Counted from the first letter of the stretch, positions 23,574 through 32,690 are shown. The stretch: DNA of 64,000 nt from Chryseobacterium oleae (GCF_900115055.1 NZ_FOVD01000009.1:62001-126000), one strand, 5' to 3'. Numbers and translations: made by a program. The notes: a model not told the origin generated them from the letters alone.

Positions 23574-26100
23574 TTGTTTTTAATTTGATGATAATTTTTT
23601 TCAGGTTATTTTCGTTTTTCCATTCTTCCAGCCTGGCAGCCACCGCACCATCAACTTCGGACTGATTAAGGTGCAGGAGTTCGTAGTACATCTCTAAAAT
23701 CTTTTTGAGATTAAAAACGGGATGATCTATCGCTGTGAGAATGGGTATCAATAGTTTTTCAAAAGCGTGGTTATGACTGGCACTCAATCCGATAAAGCCG
23801 AAAAGACCATCCGTCAATCTTTTCACCGTAACCAGTCCGTGACTGATCTTTTCACCGATCATTATTCCTAATATTCCGGGGTCAAAATCCTCTGAAACTA
23901 TCTTATGAATAATCGCTTCAAAAGCCGTACCAGAGAAGGTTTTATCCTTACTGAACATGGCCGCGGACAGGAATAAATAATGCATATTCTGGCATGGAAG
24001 ATCCAGCTTCATCCAGGCATCTAAAAATTCGGTATTGGTTCTGCTGTCATATTGGTAAACAGCATTGGACAGGGTTTCGTTACATTTTTTAGCAAAAACA
24101 GACCCGGAAAAGTACGGAGCTGTGTATAAAATCCGGATCAGATCCTGATCATAGATGCCGTGATAGGAGTTAAATAAATGATCCAGCAGAGAGGCATCTC
24201 CGGGAATTTCTTTATTTTCAATCGTTATCGTAAGCTCCGGAATTTCTTCTGCTACATAGCCTTTATATATTTTTCTGATGCCTAACTTTCTGTCGAAACT
24301 CCCTTCCAGATAAGAATTTTCGTAAATATTTCTATAATATTTCGGATCAAAAACGGGTTGCAATAGTTGTAAATACTCTTCACTAAGCTGTTTCTTAGCA
24401 TACTTTTGGGCTTCTTCGAAATTCTCTTTTCGTACCCGAAGCACTGCTCTCTGCAGATCGAAAGGAACGGGAAGTTCTTTCTGATCCTGGTATATTTTTA
24501 ATTTATCAATCAGCACACGGATATCAATCCAGCAAGGTGTATGATCCGCGACTGAAAGTAACGGAAGCTTTTTCTCTTGTTTTAAAAGATCAAATACTCC
24601 CAAAATAAATTGATGATAGGCTTTAAAGATCAAAGGAGTACGTTTTCCAATCCAGTTTTCAAGGGCTGGAAATACTTTCTTTGCCTCTTTGAGCACAGGA
24701 AATCCTTTCTTTTGTTTTAAAAGTCCGTACGCCATAAAAAATGTAGCATACAAATGGTGCATCCCTACACTTTCTTTTACTTTAATGATTGCTTTGAAAG
24801 CCGGTTCCAGTTGTGTAAGGTGCTCTTCACTGATCTCTGTATTGAACCTCAGCAAAGCATCTATAAAAAGATCAAGATCATTGGGCTTGTTTTTGCTGAA
24901 CACCTGTGGCGCAAAGAATATCAGATCACTGATGCTTTCAATAGGAGAAATCGGTTGAGATATATGCCAGGAAGTTGGTTCTTCAGTCTCTACAGATTCC
25001 GAAGCTTCATTATTATGGTTGATAAGGAATTTTTCAAGCTCTGTTTTAGCATCTGACAGTAAAGATTCTGCATAAGCCTGTAATTCATTTTTATAATTTT
25101 CAGAACCGGGATCGCCATATTTTGCAATGATTTTGGCTGCTTTGATCTGTATAGAAGCGTCTTTGCTCATAAAAACAGGCAATACAAAACGACAGATTTC
25201 TTCCCCATATTTTTTATTATTCTTCAATATTTTCTCAACCGTCTGAAGCCATGTATTCAGAATATTTTTAACCTGAACACTGGATAAAGTCGCTGTAGCA
25301 TTAAGAAAACCGAGTGTTTTAAAATCTGGTTCCGTGATCACCGGACTAATAATTTTCAGTACCGGAACAATAAGTGACTGTTGTGGAGCATGGAAAATCG
25401 AAAACAGGTTGTCCTGAAGCGCTAAAATTTCCTGCGGTGAAGGTTCTAAGTAAGAAAAAAGTTCCAGAAACCACGTATTATGATCTTTGGAAAAATTGAG
25501 ACTGACTGCGTCCAGACAGGATTTCAGAACTTTTAAACGGTCAATTTTATTTTTTTGGACAAGATCTTTAAAGAAAACTTTCCAGTTTTTATCGTTTTTA
25601 TAATGGTACGTGATATTGGAATTATACTTAAAAAGGAGCCAGATATGAGCATCCAATGTTTCAGGATAAGTGAAAAGAATTTCTTCGGCGGTATGTTCTG
25701 AAACCAGTGATTCCGAAAGAAGATGGGCCGCAATTTCATCATCCAGGATAAGATAGCCCTTCTGTTGCCATTCCATAACTTTCAGGTAGTCTATATTCCT
25801 GAGAAACGGATAGCTGTTTCCGAGCCATTCCGGAGTGTAAGATTCGAATAATTCTTCAACGAGATGTATTGGGACGGCGTAATAACCGGGCGACAGTTTT
25901 GCGTATTCGTCCCGGTGGGTGCTGCAGGCCAGCGCGGCCAGCATAGAAACGTGATTGTGCCCCCAGTCTTTATTTAAAAATTTCTTTAAAATAACTGCAG
26001 TTTCCTTCTTTTCTTTTGGGGTCAGCTTTATGAGAAAAGGAACAATATCCTTGATTCTATAATTTAAATAAATCGCCTTCAATTCATCTTCAATAAGCAT
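23554..26100 (-). CDS. DUF6493-like HEAT-repeat protein, paralogue (848 aa)
   Basis: Paralogue of 20877-23573. Shared blocks include KDASIQIKAAKIIAKYGDPG in the middle and VFNLKKILEMYYELLHLNQS at the end. Overall divergence is high, so the duplication is old. It overlaps its downstream neighbour by 20 bp. Probably a structural partner of the SWIM protein; inference from context. Confidence 0.65.
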   Translation of the reverse strand: MLIEDELKAIYLNYRIKDIVPFLIKLTPKEKKETAVILKKFLNKDWGHNHVSMLAALACSTHRDEYAKLSPGYYAVPIHLVEELFESYTPEWLGNSYPFLRNIDYLKVMEWQQKGYLILDDEIAAHLLSESLVSEHTAEEILFTYPETLDAHIWLLFKYNSNITYHYKNDKNWKVFFKDLVQKNKIDRLKVLKSCLDAVSLNFSKDHNTWFLELFSYLEPSPQEILALQDNLFSIFHAPQQSLIVPVLKIISPVITEPDFKTLGFLNATATLSSVQVKNILNTWLQTVEKILKNNKKYGEEICRFVLPVFMSKDASIQIKAAKIIAKYGDPGSENYKNELQAYAESLLSDAKTELEKFLINHNNEASESVETEEPTSWHISQPISPIESISDLIFFAPQVFSKNKPNDLDLFIDALLRFNTEISEEHLTQLEPAFKAIIKVKESVGMHHLYATFFMAYGLLKQKKGFPVLKEAKKVFPALENWIGKRTPLIFKAYHQFILGVFDLLKQEKKLPLLSVADHTPCWIDIRVLIDKLKIYQDQKELPVPFDLQRAVLRVRKENFEEAQKYAKKQLSEEYLQLLQPVFDPKYYRNIYENSYLEGSFDRKLGIRKIYKGYVAEEIPELTITIENKEIPGDASLLDHLFNSYHGIYDQDLIRILYTAPYFSGSVFAKKCNETLSNAVYQYDSRTNTEFLDAWMKLDLPCQNMHYLFLSAAMFSKDKTFSGTAFEAIIHKIVSEDFDPGILGIMIGEKISHGLVTVKRLTDGLFGFIGLSASHNHAFEKLLIPILTAIDHPVFNLKKILEMYYELLHLNQSEVDGAVAARLEEWKNENNLKKIIIKLKTNERKTL

Positions 26101-26184
26101 AATTCCAATCTTGGCGACTAAAATAACAAAAAATGACTGACAGACATTGAAATATCCCAGTAAAGTGATTTTTTTAACAAAAAA

Positions 26185-26427
26185 TTATGCTTTCAACAGC
26201 AGTTCTGCGGGCATTTCTGAATAAAAGTTAAATAGAATTATTCTTTCTTCTTTGAAAAAAACGTAAATATCCTTTTTCTCGTTGGACGCTGTTTCTCTGA
26301 ATGTTAGGTAATAATCGTAAAATTGGCCATTGAATTCTTTTTCTTCGAGGTTAATTGAAAAATGTGCAGTGATTCCATATCCAAAAAAGTCCGATTCAAT
26401 GGTATGCTCTTCTTTCTTTATAATATG
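26185..26427 (-). pseudogene. Possible decayed or frameshifted small gene
   Basis: An open minus-strand frame of about 80 codons ends at TAA 26185-26187 and reads like real protein (EESDFFGYG-type start, then FSINLEEKEFNGQFYDYYLT and RIILFNFYSEMPAELLLKA), but it has no ATG. Its upstream end runs into two homopolymer tracts (nine and seven T on the minus strand, 26428-26447), typical of slippage damage. It lies between the SPFH and DUF6493 genes, so it could be an operon member with a non-ATG start. Confidence 0.4.
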
Positions 26428-26538
26428 AAAAAAAATGTTAAAAAAATCCGTCCGGAAATATTTTCAGATTATTATTAAATTAAAAAAGGGCAGACCGTTT
26501 TTACACAAGCCTACCCATATAGTAACAGTTATTAGTTT

Positions 26539-28050
26539 TTATTTTGTGAAAATTTCTTTCAGCTGGGAAACGATGTTGCTGTTTCCTGAAACGGTAATAT
26601 CACCAATCTTTTCTGCGATTTTTTCCATATACTCCATTTCTTTCAGCTTCCATAAAACTTCATTTTCTTCCATCAGTTTTGCGGTATTCAGCAAACTTCT
26701 TGTGGAAGCCGTTTCTTCACGGCGCATGATGCTGTTGGCCTGAGCTTTTTTCTCAGCGATCAATACCTGGTTCATAATTTCCTTCATTTCACCCGTCAGG
26801 ATCACATCACGGATACCCGCATCAAAAGCTCTGACACCTAAATCACTGGCTTTTTCACCCAGATTTTCAAGAATTTCTTTTCCTACTGAATCTTTTTTCA
26901 GCAACAGTTCATCCAGTGTCAAAGCTCCTACAAACTCACGCAATGCCAATTGCATCAGAATATATAATTGCTTATCATATTCTTTATTTTCCATCAGTGC
27001 TTTTTCGATACTCTGTACCTGAAAACTCACATAAAAATTGATTCTTAGCATCGCTTTATCCTTAGTCAAAAGCTCCTGACCTGCAATTTCCATTTGCTGC
27101 ATACGGGTATCAACCATATTAACGTCGATGGAAACTCCATTATTCCAGAAGTTGTAGGTTCCGGCTTCCAGAGTCTTCACCAATTTACCGTCAATGATCA
27201 ACAGTCCTTTATACTGATTCGGGACATTAAATTTTCTTACGTAATGTCTCAGTCTTGAATTTTCCAGGATGTTATTAGGGATTTCCTCGGTGATTTCAAC
27301 TTTCGTTAAGTCCACTTTCTGGAAAACTCTTTCTGTAATATCTGTCCAGAATGCATATTGTCCAACGTTCAGAACATCCTTTAAAGTACCGTTTTCATAC
27401 ATTAAAAGGATTTCACCATCTTTTACCTCTACGATTTCCAAAAGGTTTTTCAGGGTTTCATTCTTTAATAAAGCAGCTACATTTTCATGGGTTGCAAACT
27501 GGGATTTTATTTCATAGTTAGGATCGATTACCTTAACCTCAACTGAAATATCATTGTTCCAGAAGGAGTAGATACCGCTTTCCAATATCTGAGTTAATTT
27601 ACCGTCAATTAACAATAATCCTTTTTGGTGATGAGGCACAAGAAACTTTCTTACAAAGCTTTTCACCTTTATATTTTCCAAAACTGCCTTGGAGATTTCT
27701 TCCGGGATCTCAATCTTGGTTAAGTCGATTTTCTGAAATTCTCTGTTGACCATTCCTTTCCAGAATGCATACTGTCCAACGGTCAAAACATCTTTTAAAG
27801 TACCATTTTCATGAACTAAAATGATTTCTCCGTCTTTTACTTCTACGGTTTCCAAAAGATTTTTCAGGGTTTCATTTTTCAACAAAATCGGTAAATCTTC
27901 ACCGGCTTCAAACCTTGACTTCATCTCATAGATCGTGACGGATTTATTTCCGAAGACATAATGATTACCTTCTTTGAGAACTTCAATTAAGTTTCGGTTT
28001 TTGAAGACCAAACCCATTTGGTAGGCTTTAATGTGTACATTTTTTATCAT
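26539..28050 (-). CDS. SPFH/slipin (band 7) protein with duplicated N-terminal module (503 aa)
   Basis: Residues ~300-500 form the SPFH region (KDKAMLRINFYVSFQVQSIE, then the coiled-coil tail QVLIAEKKAQANSIMRREET). Residues ~60-200 and ~190-330 are a direct duplication: each has LKNETLKNLLE, VEVKDGEI, GQYAFW and KGLL-IDGKL in the same order. SPFH proteins oligomerise on membranes; this one lacks an obvious N-terminal membrane anchor. It is the first coding gene after the leader holding T1 and T2. Band-7 proteins are known companions of RNA-repair and Ro loci in comparative genomics. Confidence 0.85.
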   Translation of the reverse strand: MIKNVHIKAYQMGLVFKNRNLIEVLKEGNHYVFGNKSVTIYEMKSRFEAGEDLPILLKNETLKNLLETVEVKDGEIILVHENGTLKDVLTVGQYAFWKGMVNREFQKIDLTKIEIPEEISKAVLENIKVKSFVRKFLVPHHQKGLLLIDGKLTQILESGIYSFWNNDISVEVKVIDPNYEIKSQFATHENVAALLKNETLKNLLEIVEVKDGEILLMYENGTLKDVLNVGQYAFWTDITERVFQKVDLTKVEITEEIPNNILENSRLRHYVRKFNVPNQYKGLLIIDGKLVKTLEAGTYNFWNNGVSIDVNMVDTRMQQMEIAGQELLTKDKAMLRINFYVSFQVQSIEKALMENKEYDKQLYILMQLALREFVGALTLDELLLKKDSVGKEILENLGEKASDLGVRAFDAGIRDVILTGEMKEIMNQVLIAEKKAQANSIMRREETASTRSLLNTAKLMEENEVLWKLKEMEYMEKIAEKIGDITVSGNSNIVSQLKEIFTK

Positions 28051-28490
28051 TTTATTATATTTTTAAGTGTTATTATTTCAATTAAAAAGAGAAATCTGAG
28101 TTTCTTTCTTCCAAAAAATGGCGGAAGCAAAGGAGTTTCAAAAAGCTCCAATCATTTCAGAAAACCGTTCTTAAACTTCTTTTTCCAATCCGTAAAATCT
28201 TGGGCGTGTCCCTGGCCACCGCTGAAAGCAGCAACCCGGGTCGCTACGTTCACTGCTATCTTTTTTGCGTACAAAAAAGGATATCCGTTACCATCGCTCA
28301 CGCGGAAAACCGTCCTTATCAGAAAATTTTGTTCAATTGAGGTATTCATCAACTGACTTTCACTTTCAGAAAAAATCTTTCTTACTGGCTTTTTCAAAAA
28401 TGTTGATTCAACAACTGAAAAAACTCAGATTTTCTCTACAGGAATGTTTTTAAAGAAAAACATTGAAAACTTTGTAAAAAATAGATTTTC
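28051..28490 (-). other. Intergenic stretch without a convincing gene
   Basis: It holds a comparatively GC-rich block (28198-28330, 'ccctggccaccgctgaaagc' onward) that looks like a Chryseobacterium intergenic repeat. An 81-codon minus frame at 28152-28397 runs through it, but its composition follows the repeat, so I do not call it a gene. Confidence 0.4.
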
Positions 28491-28503
28491 AGTCTATCTT
28501 TAA

Positions 28504-28576
28504 CTACATGTGAAGTGTAGTGCTCTACCACTTGAGCTATCTCAATCTTAATTGAGAGAAGGAGTCGAACCTTCGC
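28504..28576 (-). ncRNA. Permuted tRNA-like RNA T2 with UAAG-closed acceptor
   Basis: Order on the transcript: T-arm GAAGG/CCTTC (loop TTCGACT), acceptor TCTCAAT, loop TAAG, acceptor ATTGAGA (7/7), D-arm GCTC/GAGC, then a complete anticodon arm CTACA/TGTAG with loop CTTCACA. The break is at the variable region rather than the anticodon. Standard numbering gives anticodon TCA (would read UGA), with an atypical C37. Confidence 0.72.
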
Positions 28577-28674
28577 AAAAAAACTATTTACTCTATCCTC
28601 TTGAGTTATATTTCCCCTTAAGGAAACAGAAGGATTCGAACCTTCGTACAATAGCTAATGGTAGAAGTTTTTTG
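28576..28674 (-). ncRNA. Permuted tRNA-like RNA T1
   Basis: T-arm GAAGG/CCTTC (loop TTCGAAT), acceptor TGTTTCC, loop TTAAGG, acceptor GGAAATA (7/7, one wobble), D-arm ACTC/GAGT. The anticodon-type stem CTATT/AATAG closes the ends and continues as CAAAAAA/TTTTTTTG around a bulge on the 5' side, as in the Y-RNA-like units, but TGYCGT is absent. It lies about 160 nt after the promoter at 28838 and directly upstream of T2. Confidence 0.7.
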
Positions 28675-28837
28675 GTTAACTCCTAAAACCTTCAGGCCAA
28701 GCTGAACAGAACGAAAACAATGTTTTTCAACAAATTCTTCTGCAATGGTGTTATACAGAAACACACAACCTGACTTGCCTGATATGGTAACTGAAATCTG
28801 TTTTTCAAAATTTCAGTGTTGTTTCATTTTGATAATG

Positions 28838-28873
28838 CAAAGTAAAAAGTCTATTGCGCAATCATTCTGCGTA
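28838..28873 (-). promoter_or_regulatory. Island promoter/operator 3 (T1/T2, SPFH, DUF6493, SWIM operon)
   Basis: Minus strand: TACGCA, GAATGAT, TGCGCA (28855-28873), 9 bp, then TTACTTTG (28838-28845). It is the only promoter candidate upstream of T1, T2 and the SPFH gene. Confidence 0.72.
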
Positions 28874-28983
28874 GAAAATAAAATTTGATAAAAAATAAAA
28901 AAAGACAGTTTCAAAATATGAAACCGCCTCTGCGTTGTCTGATAAAGTTTATAATAGAAACTTTCTTAAAAAATAGATTCCTC

Positions 28984-30012
28984 TTATATGTCCTCCTGTA
29001 AAATATCCAAAATTCCGGAAACCTGAGACTCTTTATCCGTGAAATATAATTTCAATTCCTGATAAACAAATTCTTTAATTTCAATTTGAACTTTTGGAGT
29101 TCCTAACTTCCATCTTGTTGCACCTAAGTAGGTTAACTCACCTCTTACTGAAGCATAAAGACAAAGATGTTTTTGAAGTTTTACAGTTCTAATACTTAAT
29201 TTCAGGTTTCTTTTTGAAGATTCTTCATTTAAAAATTTCTTAAGACCTTGAAAAATACCATCCAGTAATGAGCCTCCTAAAACTGTTTCTTTATAGTTCG
29301 CATATATTTTTAATTTAGGTTTTACCCAATAACTACTTACAAATGCCAGCGCCAGTGAATAGGAAAACTTCGTCTTTTTCTCAAAGTTCAGTTTAAAAAC
29401 TGATGAATAGTAAGAAAAACTTTTCTCCAATTCGTAATCAATTATTTCAGACAAACCTTTTGGGTAATGGAAAATATTAATTTGTTTTTCAGTTTTGGAC
29501 TGATCGATGCTTTTAATCTTTAATTGATTGTTTAAAAATGAAAATCGTCTCAAGAAATTATTGAGTAAATCATAATTTAAAATTACATCTTGAAAAATTT
29601 CTTTATCAGGTATCAATTCAATTTTTATTCTATTGAAGTCAGCATGCTGAACATCTTCTAAAAATTCGGGATTTCCTTTTTCAGATCTAAAAGCATGTAC
29701 ACCATTAATTTCAATCCTTGTGTATTTAGATAAAGCAACAATTCCTGCCAGTGATAAATAAAATTTTTCGTTTTTATAATCATGAAGATGTTTCAAAGCA
29801 TCTAAAAAAGGGAGAAAAGTTTTGGTACCAGAACCTTCTATTATTAATTGATTCTTCTTTTTGAGTAAAAAAGTTATCTCATAGATACCAGATTTTATAA
29901 AATCTTCAATCAAATAACTTAGCAATTCCTGATAACCGTAGTGATTTAAAGCACCGATATACATTCCCGGACGTTTTCTGATATGCTCTAAAATATTAGG
30001 TTTTTCAATCAT
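28984..30012 (-). CDS. Degenerate GyrB/ParE-like GHKL protein (342 aa)
   Basis: The N-terminus HIRKRPGMYIGALNHYGYQE is the opening of GyrB/ParE ATPase domains, but the N-box that follows, normally with a catalytic Glu and Asn, reads LLSYLIEDFIKSG, and the usual G-rich ATP lid is not evident. The second half could be a transducer-like domain. At 342 aa it lacks the TOPRIM half. It is probably a stand-alone GHKL derivative that may not hydrolyse ATP. Last gene of the RNA ligase group. Confidence 0.65.
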   Translation of the reverse strand: MIEKPNILEHIRKRPGMYIGALNHYGYQELLSYLIEDFIKSGIYEITFLLKKKNQLIIEGSGTKTFLPFLDALKHLHDYKNEKFYLSLAGIVALSKYTRIEINGVHAFRSEKGNPEFLEDVQHADFNRIKIELIPDKEIFQDVILNYDLLNNFLRRFSFLNNQLKIKSIDQSKTEKQINIFHYPKGLSEIIDYELEKSFSYYSSVFKLNFEKKTKFSYSLALAFVSSYWVKPKLKIYANYKETVLGGSLLDGIFQGLKKFLNEESSKRNLKLSIRTVKLQKHLCLYASVRGELTYLGATRWKLGTPKVQIEIKEFVYQELKLYFTDKESQVSGILDILQEDI

Positions 30013-30071
30013 AATTTAAATTCGAAATAAACTTAAATATACGATTTTAAAGCCAAATTATTCACTCCTAA

Positions 30072-30623
30072 TTATGCCTTTTGAAGGCACCAATGCAAGA
30101 TCTTCGCAATATTCTTCGCGTCATCCACACCTCTGTGGTGCGTACCTTCCAGCTTGAGATTCAGTTCGCCTAAAGCCCTGCTCATGCCTACACTTTTTCT
30201 TACCGTAGGATGCAGCTGCCCGAACAGTGTTTTTACATTGATATGGTCATCGCTCAACGGATAATCCACATTGAATCTTCTGGCCTGGTTTTGCAGCATA
30301 TTCAGGTCATAGTTGCCATAGCTAGCCCATGTCAGGTCCTCAGAATCGTATTCTGCCCTCAGGATATCCAGAGCGTCTTCCAGCATGATGCCTTCATCAT
30401 CCAGCATATTTTGTGTAATGGAAGTCAGTTCCGTACAAAAAGGACTCACCTTCGAGTACTGTGGTTTCACTAAAATGCCTTCATTTTTGGAGACCTTGCC
30501 TGTTGTGGCATTCATAATGCACACCCCGATCTCGATGATCTCGCTTTCCTGGCCTCTGGGCGGTCTGTCGTCCCAACAGGTAGCTTCCAGGTCTATAATT
30601 AATATATTTTCTGTTGTTTTCAT
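30072..30623 (-). CDS. DEDDh 3'-5' exonuclease, ERI1/KapD-like (183 aa)
   Basis: All DEDDh residues are visible: ILIIDLEATCWD (D, E near residues 10-12), WASYGNYDLNML (third D near residue 100) and HHRGVDDAKNIAKIL (His and last Asp near residues 161-166). The 'DLEATCW' form is typical of the ERI-1/KapD branch, which trims RNA 3' ends. A second, diverged copy follows at 30763. RNA trimming fits the ligase and cyclic-phosphate genes nearby. Confidence 0.85.
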   Translation of the reverse strand: MKTTENILIIDLEATCWDDRPPRGQESEIIEIGVCIMNATTGKVSKNEGILVKPQYSKVSPFCTELTSITQNMLDDEGIMLEDALDILRAEYDSEDLTWASYGNYDLNMLQNQARRFNVDYPLSDDHINVKTLFGQLHPTVRKSVGMSRALGELNLKLEGTHHRGVDDAKNIAKILHWCLQKA

Positions 30624-30762
30624 TTGTTTAAAATTTAATGTTGTAAAAGAGGGAAGATGGGAGCTGGAGGATGGAAGTTAATAATGAACGTTATTCGCTT
30701 CAGGTATCGGACTTTCCATCTTCTAATTTCTAGTTTCTAACCTCTAACTTCTATCTTTATTT

Positions 30763-31308
30763 CTACTCCAAAATCTTCCGTAAAATTTTGGCAGCATTGT
30801 AAGCATCGTCTGCTCCGCTGTGGTGGTTTCCTTCAAAATCCATTTTCAGGTAGTCCAGAGCTCTTTTCAGGCCTATCATTTTGTGGAGTCTGAAATGTTC
30901 TCTGAATTCTTCCATCACATTCAGATATTGTCCACCGAAAGGAATCTCTATTCCGAGCCAGTCACACTGTTCGAAAATCTGTTCCTTGTCAAAGTTTCCA
31001 AAACCTGCCCAGGTAAGGTCTGAAGAATGATATTCATCCAGAATCTTTTCGCAGGCTTCTTCAAAATAGATTCCTTTCTCGTCAATAAGCTGCGGCGTGA
31101 TTCCGGTTAGTTTTGTACAGAATTCATTGATTTCTGATCTTTCCGGAATAACATAAATGCTTTGTTTTTGGGAAATGGCTTTTGATTTTAAATCCAATTT
31201 GCAGATCCCTATTTCTATAATATCGACTTTCTCTCCAATGGGAATTCTGTCATTTTCCCAGCAGGTGGCTTCCAGATCGATGATTAATATTTCGTTTGTT
31301 GTGTTCAT
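30763..31308 (-). CDS. DEDDh 3'-5' exonuclease, ERI1/KapD-like paralogue (181 aa)
   Basis: It has the same catalytic set: ILIIDLEATCWEN, WAGFGNFDKEQ and HHSGADDAYNAAKIL. It is clearly homologous to 30072-30623 but well diverged outside the motifs, so both copies have probably been kept for different substrates. About 140 bp of non-coding repeat separates them. Confidence 0.85.
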   Translation of the reverse strand: MNTTNEILIIDLEATCWENDRIPIGEKVDIIEIGICKLDLKSKAISQKQSIYVIPERSEINEFCTKLTGITPQLIDEKGIYFEEACEKILDEYHSSDLTWAGFGNFDKEQIFEQCDWLGIEIPFGGQYLNVMEEFREHFRLHKMIGLKRALDYLKMDFEGNHHSGADDAYNAAKILRKILE

Positions 31309-31392
31309 TTTTTTTGTAAAATGTATAAAGTATTGATGTACAATGTAAAATGTATAAAGTACAATGTACCAGTGGGATTATAATGACCGCCA

Positions 31393-31463
31393 CTCATAAC
31401 TCATAACTCATAACTCATAACTCATAACTCATAACTCATAACTCATAACTCATAACTCATAAC
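31393..31463 (+). repeat. Tandem heptanucleotide repeat (ctcataa x 10)
   Basis: About ten perfect copies of a 7-mer, ending at the stop codon of the metallophosphoesterase gene. Confidence 0.9.
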
Positions 31464-32039
31464 TTATAATTCTCTACTGTCTCTTCCTCCAAACGGTGGT
31501 GTCCATTTTTTTTGCTTCATGATTTCTTTGACTTCTTCGTAAGAAATTGGGTAGAAATTGTGACAGTCTACTCCCACGTCGAAGCTTAAAGCCATTTCGT
31601 CATCGGGTAAAGTTCCGTGTGAATGGCCGTAGAGCTGCCAGACTCCGCGGTGTGAACCATTCCAGGTACGCATGGCGTAATGCAGGAGGATAATTTTCTG
31701 CTTGCCGTTGCTGTTTTCCGGTTCATCAATTTTCAATTCATGATAATCTCTCACGGATTCAAATCGTTTGGGATAGGTAAGCGCGGCACCTTCGTGGTTT
31801 CCTCTGATCAAATGGATATTGCCGTTTAACCTGTCGAGGATTTCTTTGGTGAAATCCGGTTTTCCTAAACTGATATCGCCAAGATGGTAGACGGTATCAT
31901 TGGTACCGATTCTTTCATTCCATCTTTTGACCAGTTCTTCATTCATATGGTCTAAGGACTCGAATGGTCTTTCTGAAAATTTTATAATATTGGCGTGACC
32001 GAAATGATGGTCCGCTGTAAAAAATATATTAGGTTTCAT
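31464..32039 (-). CDS. Calcineurin-like metallophosphoesterase (191 aa)
   Basis: Metal motifs appear in order: FFTADHHFGHANI (D-x-H), VYHLGDIS (GD), IRGNHEG (GNHE), LLHYAM and YGHSHG (H and GHxH). Length and the 'FGHANI' opening place it among small phosphodiesterases resembling those found next to phage and bacterial RNA ligases. In this context it may remove 2',3'-cyclic or terminal phosphates before ligation; substrate not shown by sequence. Confidence 0.85.
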   Translation of the reverse strand: MKPNIFFTADHHFGHANIIKFSERPFESLDHMNEELVKRWNERIGTNDTVYHLGDISLGKPDFTKEILDRLNGNIHLIRGNHEGAALTYPKRFESVRDYHELKIDEPENSNGKQKIILLHYAMRTWNGSHRGVWQLYGHSHGTLPDDEMALSFDVGVDCHNFYPISYEEVKEIMKQKKWTPPFGGRDSREL

Positions 32040-32080
32040 TTTTTTAATAATTTGTTTGTTTAATTTTTACTACATCTTTT

Positions 32081-32690
32081 TTAACCACGGATTACACAGA
32101 ATACACAGATGTTATATTGATTTGTGGAGATCATTCGTGCTATTTGTGTTAAAAAAAGACCGTTTTCTTAACCACGGATTTCACAGATTTACACAGATGA
32201 TTGTGGATATTTGTGAAGATTATTAGTGGTATTTGTGTTTAAAAAAGACCGTTTTCTTAACCACGGATTTCACAGATCTACACAGATCATTGTGGATATT
32301 TGTGAAGATTATTAGTGGTATTTGTGTTTAAAAAAGACCGTTTTCTTAACCACGGATTTCACAGATCTACACAGATCATTGTGGATATTTGTGAAGATTA
32401 TTAGTGATATTTGTGTTTAAAAAATACCGTTTTCTTAACCACGGATTTCACAGATTTGCACAGATGATTGTGGATATTTGTGAAGATCATTCGTGCTATT
32501 TGTGTTAAAAAAAGACCGTTTTCTTAACCACGGATTTCACAGATCTACACAGATGATTGTGGATATTTGTGAAGATTATTAGTGGTATTTGTGTTTAAAA
32601 AATACCGTTTTCTTAACCACGGATTACACAGATTACACAGATGATTGTGGATATTTGTGAAGATTATTAGTGGTATTTGTGTTAAGAAAA
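32081..32690 (+). repeat. 89-bp tandem repeat, 7 copies
   Basis: The phrase ttaaccacgg occurs at 32081, 32168, 32257, 32346, 32435, 32524 and 32613; apart from the first (87 bp) the spacing is exactly 89 bp. Units are nearly identical with a few substitutions. Single diverged copies lie at 7905, 16349 and about 47790. The units carry imperfect dyads (cacagat / atttgtg) but no coding frame. Confidence 0.9.

Noticed and set aside
19525..28050. BREX- or DISARM-like defence operon
   Set aside because: No methyltransferase, PglZ, helicase or Lon-type gene is present; the SWIM/DUF6493/SPFH set is a different group.
28152..28397. 81-codon frame in the SPFH leader
   Set aside because: It overlaps a repeat-like GC-rich block and has no promoter of its own.
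32081..32690. CRISPR array
   Set aside because: The 89-bp units are repeats throughout with no variable spacers, and no cas genes are present.
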